A stretch of DNA of 7,652 nt. Origin: Candidatus Bathyarchaeota archaeon (GTDB taxonomy: Archaea; Thermoproteota; Bathyarchaeia; Bathyarchaeales; Bathycorpusculaceae). The notes beneath the pieces are model-generated. The model was not told the origin of the DNA, searched no databases, and was given only the letters and a program-made list of their open reading frames with translations. The stretch lies in NCBI GenBank assembly GCA_003601875.1, contig PIYF01000032.1:1-7652 (forward strand), written 5' to 3'. Shown here piece after piece: positions 4,605-7,652 of the stretch. Made by a program: the position numbers and the translations under genes. Position 1 is the first letter of the stretch, and each line of letters begins with the position of its first letter.

Positions 4605-7073
4605 TTAGGTTTCATTCCATCTGGGTGTCCATTCCCAGTCTTGCTTTGGCTTTTTAACTTGCTGCCCTAAACTTTTCTGGCGAAGTTCCTCAAGTTTTTC
4701 CAGGATTATTTTCTGTTCAACGCTTGCAACCAGTTTTTTAGTAGCTATCACTGCATCAGCGTTCACTGATATGCTGTCTATTCCAGCTCTGACTAGAAAT
4801 TCTGCAAAGTCCGGCAGGTTTGATGGGCCTTCACCGCATATTGAAACGGTGCATCCGTTTTCATGTGCAACTTTTATTAGATGGGCGATTATCCTTTTTA
4901 CAGCTGGGTTTCTTTCATCGAAATATCCCATTTGTCCAAGTCTTTCAGAGTCTCTGTCAATCATTAATATTCCTTGAGTCATGTCGTTTGAACCTATGGA
5001 GAAGCCGTCGCAAAGTTTTGAAAATTCGTCTGCTAGTATTGCTATTGACGGTGTTTCAGCCATAAACCAAACTTTGAAGTCCTTTGCCCTTTCCAGTCCT
5101 TCTTCCTTCATAATTTCCAATACACGTTTTGCTTCCCAAACTGTTCGGACAACCGGCAACATTACCCAAACGTTTTTGAGACCCCACTCTTCACGACATT
5201 TTCTGATGGCTTTACATTCAAGTCTGAAGGCTTTTTCATACCATTTGCTTATGTATCTGCTGCAGCCTCTCCAACCTAGCATTGGGTTGGCTTCAACAAT
5301 TTCGTATTTTTCTCCACCTTTTAATTCTCTGTACTCGTTTGTTTTGAAGTCGCTGAAGCGGACAACAACCGGACGAGGTTGTATTGCCCTTGCAACCGTG
5401 GCTATTCCTTCAGCGAGTTTGTCAATGAACTTTTGGGATTGTCCTGTTTCTATCAAGTAAAGCGGATGTTCACCTATATAGCTGGCTAAAATGAATTCTA
5501 TCCGCATTAACCCTATACCTTCAAAGGGTAAATCTTTATAATCCTCAATCTTTTCAGGGACGCCTAAATTCATGTAAATTTTTGTAGCTGTAACTGGAAC
5601 CGCTTGTGCTACAGTTCCCACCGTGCCTACGGTTGAGGCTGATGCTTGAGCTGCTGATGCTAACTGTTCACTTAAAGTTGGTAACACTCCTTCGTAGACG
5701 ACGCCGCTTCTCGCGTCCACCGTGTATTCTTTACCTGTCTGCATAACTTCTGTTGCATTTCCAGTTCCAACAACGCATGGTATGCCAAGTTCTCTGCTCA
5801 CTATTGCTGCGTGACATGTAACTCCACCCTTATCCGTAACTATTGCCCCTGCAATTTTCATGAAAGGCACATAGTCAGGGTTAGTCATTTCAGCGACTAA
5901 AATGTCGCCTTTTTTCATTACCTTATCTGCTTCTTCAGGGTTTGTGACAACTTTTGCAACGCCAACTCCGAAACCTCTCTTTCCAGCAGCTATTCCCTTC
6001 ACTACAACTTTAAGTTCTTCAGGAGCCCTTAAAGCTTCAGTCTCAACTGGTTTTTCAGCCTTAGCTAACTTTGTACTCCAAACAGTTTCAGGTCTAGACT
6101 GCACTATGAAAATGTTTTGTGGAAACGGTAAATCTTTATCAATTGCCCACTCTATGTCTTGAGGTTTCCCATAATGTTTTTCAATGCGTTTTGCAAGCTC
6201 TGCAAGCTTTACTATTTCTTCATCATTTAAGCATGGCTGCTCCTGCTTATCCTCTGGAACTTCTACATGAACTGTTTTCCCAGTTTCGGGGTCGCGGATA
6301 TACTGTACAGTTTTCTTTGCTATTCGCCTATCAACTATTTTTAACGTGTCTTTGTCAACTATATAGTCATCTGGAGTAACTGCTCCTGAAACTACTGCCT
6401 CACCTAAACCGTAGTTTCCTTCAATAACTATTTTTGTTGGGTCTCCGGTGACAGGATTTATTGTGAACATTACACCGGCAGCTTTAGGATTAACCATCTT
6501 CTGTATTCCAACACTTATGAACACTTTTTCATGGGCGAAACCTTTCTGGTTTCTGTAGAAAATAGCACGGGGTGTGAAAAGGCTTGACCAACATTTCACA
6601 GTGTTTTTAACAACATCGTCGGCTCCCTTCACGTTTAAGTAGGTTTCTTGTTGTCCAGCGAAGGAAGCATCTGGTAAATCTTCAGCTGTTGCGCTGGACC
6701 TAACAGCAACAAAAACTTCGTTATTCAATCTTTTGCAAAGTTCTTCATAGGCTTCTCTTATCGCTTTCTCGATATCTTTAGGCATGGGAGTTGACTCAAT
6801 CAATTCACGGATTTTCTTTGAAGCCTCATCATACTGTTTAGGGTCGTTTGGGTTCGTCACAGTTTCATTTATAATTTCATAAATTTTGTTTGCAATTCCA
6901 GTTTCTTCTATGAAACGTTTGTAGGCATAAGCTGTCACTGCAAAACCAGGCGGAACCGGTATCCCCGCATTAAGCATTTCTCCTAGATTTGCGTTTTTTC
7001 CTCCAACGGATGGAACATCCGTTTTTCTTAGATCTTCAAACCATATGATTAAATCTTTTTTCATTTTACTCAT
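4605..7073 (-). CDS. ppsA: Phosphoenolpyruvate synthase (pyruvate, water dikinase)
   Basis: Converts pyruvate, ATP and water to phosphoenolpyruvate, AMP and phosphate; the entry step to gluconeogenesis in archaea. The 822 residues have the family layout. First is an ATP-grasp nucleotide-binding domain (about 10-335) with GGKNANLGEM (24-33), VAVRSSATAEDLP (122-134) and FAGQQETYLNV. Then comes a swivelling phosphohistidine domain (about 380-465) with GGVTCHAAIVSRELG, where H421 carries the phosphate. Last is a TIM-barrel pyruvate/PEP domain (about 497-785) with GLMRIEF (521-527), ETP (673-675), GSNDMTQ (694-700) and SICGEGPSN, where C746 is the catalytic acid. The linker at 470-495 is rich in Ala, Ser, Thr and Val. 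The ATG at 7073 overlaps the rpl10e stop (ATGA) and has GAGGTGA 7 bases upstream; a second ATG three codons in lacks that spacing. All catalytic residues are present. Confidence 0.96.
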   Translation of the reverse strand: MSKMKKDLIIWFEDLRKTDVPSVGGKNANLGEMLNAGIPVPPGFAVTAYAYKRFIEETGIANKIYEIINETVTNPNDPKQYDEASKKIRELIESTPMPKDIEKAIREAYEELCKRLNNEVFVAVRSSATAEDLPDASFAGQQETYLNVKGADDVVKNTVKCWSSLFTPRAIFYRNQKGFAHEKVFISVGIQKMVNPKAAGVMFTINPVTGDPTKIVIEGNYGLGEAVVSGAVTPDDYIVDKDTLKIVDRRIAKKTVQYIRDPETGKTVHVEVPEDKQEQPCLNDEEIVKLAELAKRIEKHYGKPQDIEWAIDKDLPFPQNIFIVQSRPETVWSTKLAKAEKPVETEALRAPEELKVVVKGIAAGKRGFGVGVAKVVTNPEEADKVMKKGDILVAEMTNPDYVPFMKIAGAIVTDKGGVTCHAAIVSRELGIPCVVGTGNATEVMQTGKEYTVDARSGVVYEGVLPTLSEQLASAAQASASTVGTVGTVAQAVPVTATKIYMNLGVPEKIEDYKDLPFEGIGLMRIEFILASYIGEHPLYLIETGQSQKFIDKLAEGIATVARAIQPRPVVVRFSDFKTNEYRELKGGEKYEIVEANPMLGWRGCSRYISKWYEKAFRLECKAIRKCREEWGLKNVWVMLPVVRTVWEAKRVLEIMKEEGLERAKDFKVWFMAETPSIAILADEFSKLCDGFSIGSNDMTQGILMIDRDSERLGQMGYFDERNPAVKRIIAHLIKVAHENGCTVSICGEGPSNLPDFAEFLVRAGIDSISVNADAVIATKKLVASVEQKIILEKLEELRQKSLGQQVKKPKQDWEWTPRWNET

Positions 7074-7591
7074 GCAGCTTTCACCTCTTCTTTTTCTTGT
7101 ATTATTTTTTCTATAACTATCCTACATGGAATGGGAAGCTTGGCTTTTCCGCGCCTTAAGGCTTCCTTTGCAACTTCTAAATTATCAGCATTAACTTCAA
7201 CGGTGATGATTGTTTGATTTGGTTTGATACGTGCAGCTGTCCCTACAGGTTTACCGAAAGCCCTTCTCATACCATCTTGAAGTCGATCTGCATGAGCTCC
7301 AAAAATCATTTTATTTTCTCTTAGAATTGTGTGAGGATAAGGAAGAATACGTAAACAATAATTCTTTGTAAGCATTTTAGCCAAATAACGGTTTGCAGCA
7401 ACTCTTGCAGCTTCTAAAGCGTTATGACGAATTTGAGCCTTTTCTAAAGCTACAAGTTTGGCTTGATATTCAAATTTTGTTTTAGTGTCTCCCATGGTAA
7501 ACTTGGTTATTTTAGGCTGAGGGAAACCTTTCACGAATTCCTTTCTAGTGTAAGGCTGTCCCTTAACAGCTCTATAGTTCCGTGCACGCAT
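7070..7591 (-). CDS. rpl10e: Large-subunit ribosomal protein L10e (uL16 family)
   Basis: Archaeal/eukaryotic counterpart of bacterial L16, a 50S protein near the peptidyl transferase centre and the A-site tRNA. The 173-residue length is normal. Family signatures are the basic N-terminus with GQPYTRKEF (11-19), QIRHNALEAARVAANRYL (53-70), LPYPHTILREN (83-93), ADRLQDGMRRAFGKPVGTAAR (101-121) and the closing KLPIPCRIVIE (151-161), followed by a short acidic/basic tail. The ATG at 7591 gives the expected N-terminus; a purine run (AAGGGGA) lies just upstream, and a TATA box lies about 36 bases upstream. The gene overlaps ppsA by 4 bases and appears to lead that operon. Assignment is secure. Confidence 0.96.
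   Translation of the reverse strand: MRARNYRAVKGQPYTRKEFVKGFPQPKITKFTMGDTKTKFEYQAKLVALEKAQIRHNALEAARVAANRYLAKMLTKNYCLRILPYPHTILRENKMIFGAHADRLQDGMRRAFGKPVGTAARIKPNQTIITVEVNADNLEVAKEALRRGKAKLPIPCRIVIEKIIQEKEEVKAA
7081..7087 (-). promoter_or_regulatory. Shine-Dalgarno site GAGGTGA for ppsA
   Basis: On the minus strand GAGGTGA lies 7 bases before the ppsA ATG at 7073, inside the last codons of rpl10e. With the 4-base ATGA stop/start overlap it indicates strong, coupled translation of ppsA from the ribosomal protein mRNA, and it fixes the start. Confidence 0.8.
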
Positions 7592-7597
7592 TAAGAT

Positions 7598-7604
7598 TCC
7601 CCTT
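7598..7604 (-). promoter_or_regulatory. Weak Shine-Dalgarno-like AAGGGGA before rpl10e
   Basis: On the minus strand AAGGGGA lies 6 bases before the ATG at 7591. It matches the anti-Shine-Dalgarno sequence only partly (AGG core), but its spacing is right and it supports this start. Confidence 0.4.
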
Positions 7605-7620
7605 CAGCATAGTAATATCG

Positions 7621-7632
7621 TAATATTTAAAC
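7621..7632 (-). promoter_or_regulatory. TATA box for rpl10e-ppsA
   Basis: On the minus strand GTTTAAATATTA, a good archaeal TATA match, is centred near 7627. A start site about 25 bases downstream (around 7601) would give a leader of about 10 bases before the ATG at 7591. No clear BRE is seen upstream. Confidence 0.5.
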
Positions 7633-7652
7633 GATTTGTTCAAGCTTGCTAT

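Noticed and set aside
4981..5460. A 159-codon plus-strand open frame opposite ppsA
   Set aside because: It lies entirely antisense to conserved catalytic sequence of ppsA, resembles no protein family, and has no ribosome binding site I can see; it is a shadow frame.
1..7652. Mobile elements, CRISPR arrays, tRNA or rRNA genes, defence genes
   Set aside because: No transposase, integrase, cas or toxin-like protein, no regular repeat-spacer pattern and no tRNA-like cloverleaf was seen; gaps between genes are all under 100 bases.

Overview
The window is a stretch of archaeal chromosome. It carries a DNA primase small subunit, a GINS protein, RNA polymerase subunit Rpo11/L, the exosome subunit Csl4, a Dph2-type diphthamide enzyme and ribosomal protein L10e. 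Several genes have strong Shine-Dalgarno sites (GAGGTGA) and two start with TTG. The DNA is AT-rich. The extended zinc-binding region of the primase and the gene mix suggest a member of the TACK branch, possibly a Bathyarchaeia-like lineage. That placement is inference; the archaeal origin is secure.

Bases 1-1940, plus strand: a compact operon of priS (its 5' end lies outside the window), a GINS gene whose TTG start overlaps the priS stop, and a small single-domain RNase III-like protein of 125 residues. The first two genes serve replication: primer synthesis, and the CMG-type helicase scaffold. The third is the least characterised gene here.

Bases 1905-7591, minus strand: two or three transcription units read, in their own direction, rpl10e, ppsA, dph2, a METTL5-like RNA methylase gene, csl4 and rpoL. 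rpl10e and ppsA overlap by ATGA with an ideal ribosome binding site, so a ribosomal protein and a gluconeogenic enzyme look translationally coupled. A new promoter with a leaderless-type layout precedes dph2. dph2 and the methylase gene overlap by 28 bases. csl4 and rpoL are 2 bases apart, probably with their own promoter. The last four genes act on elongation factor 2, RNA modification, RNA decay and transcription, a typical archaeal information-processing neighbourhood.

The two strands meet in a 36-base tail-to-tail overlap between the RNase III-like gene and rpoL, which contains a perfect 8-bp hairpin. I see no RNA genes, mobile elements, CRISPR arrays or gene-free stretches over 300 bases. 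Most of the window is housekeeping. The points worth a second look are the RNase III-like protein with an incomplete metal site, the zinc insertion in the primase, the convergent overlap, and the repeats at the csl4 start.
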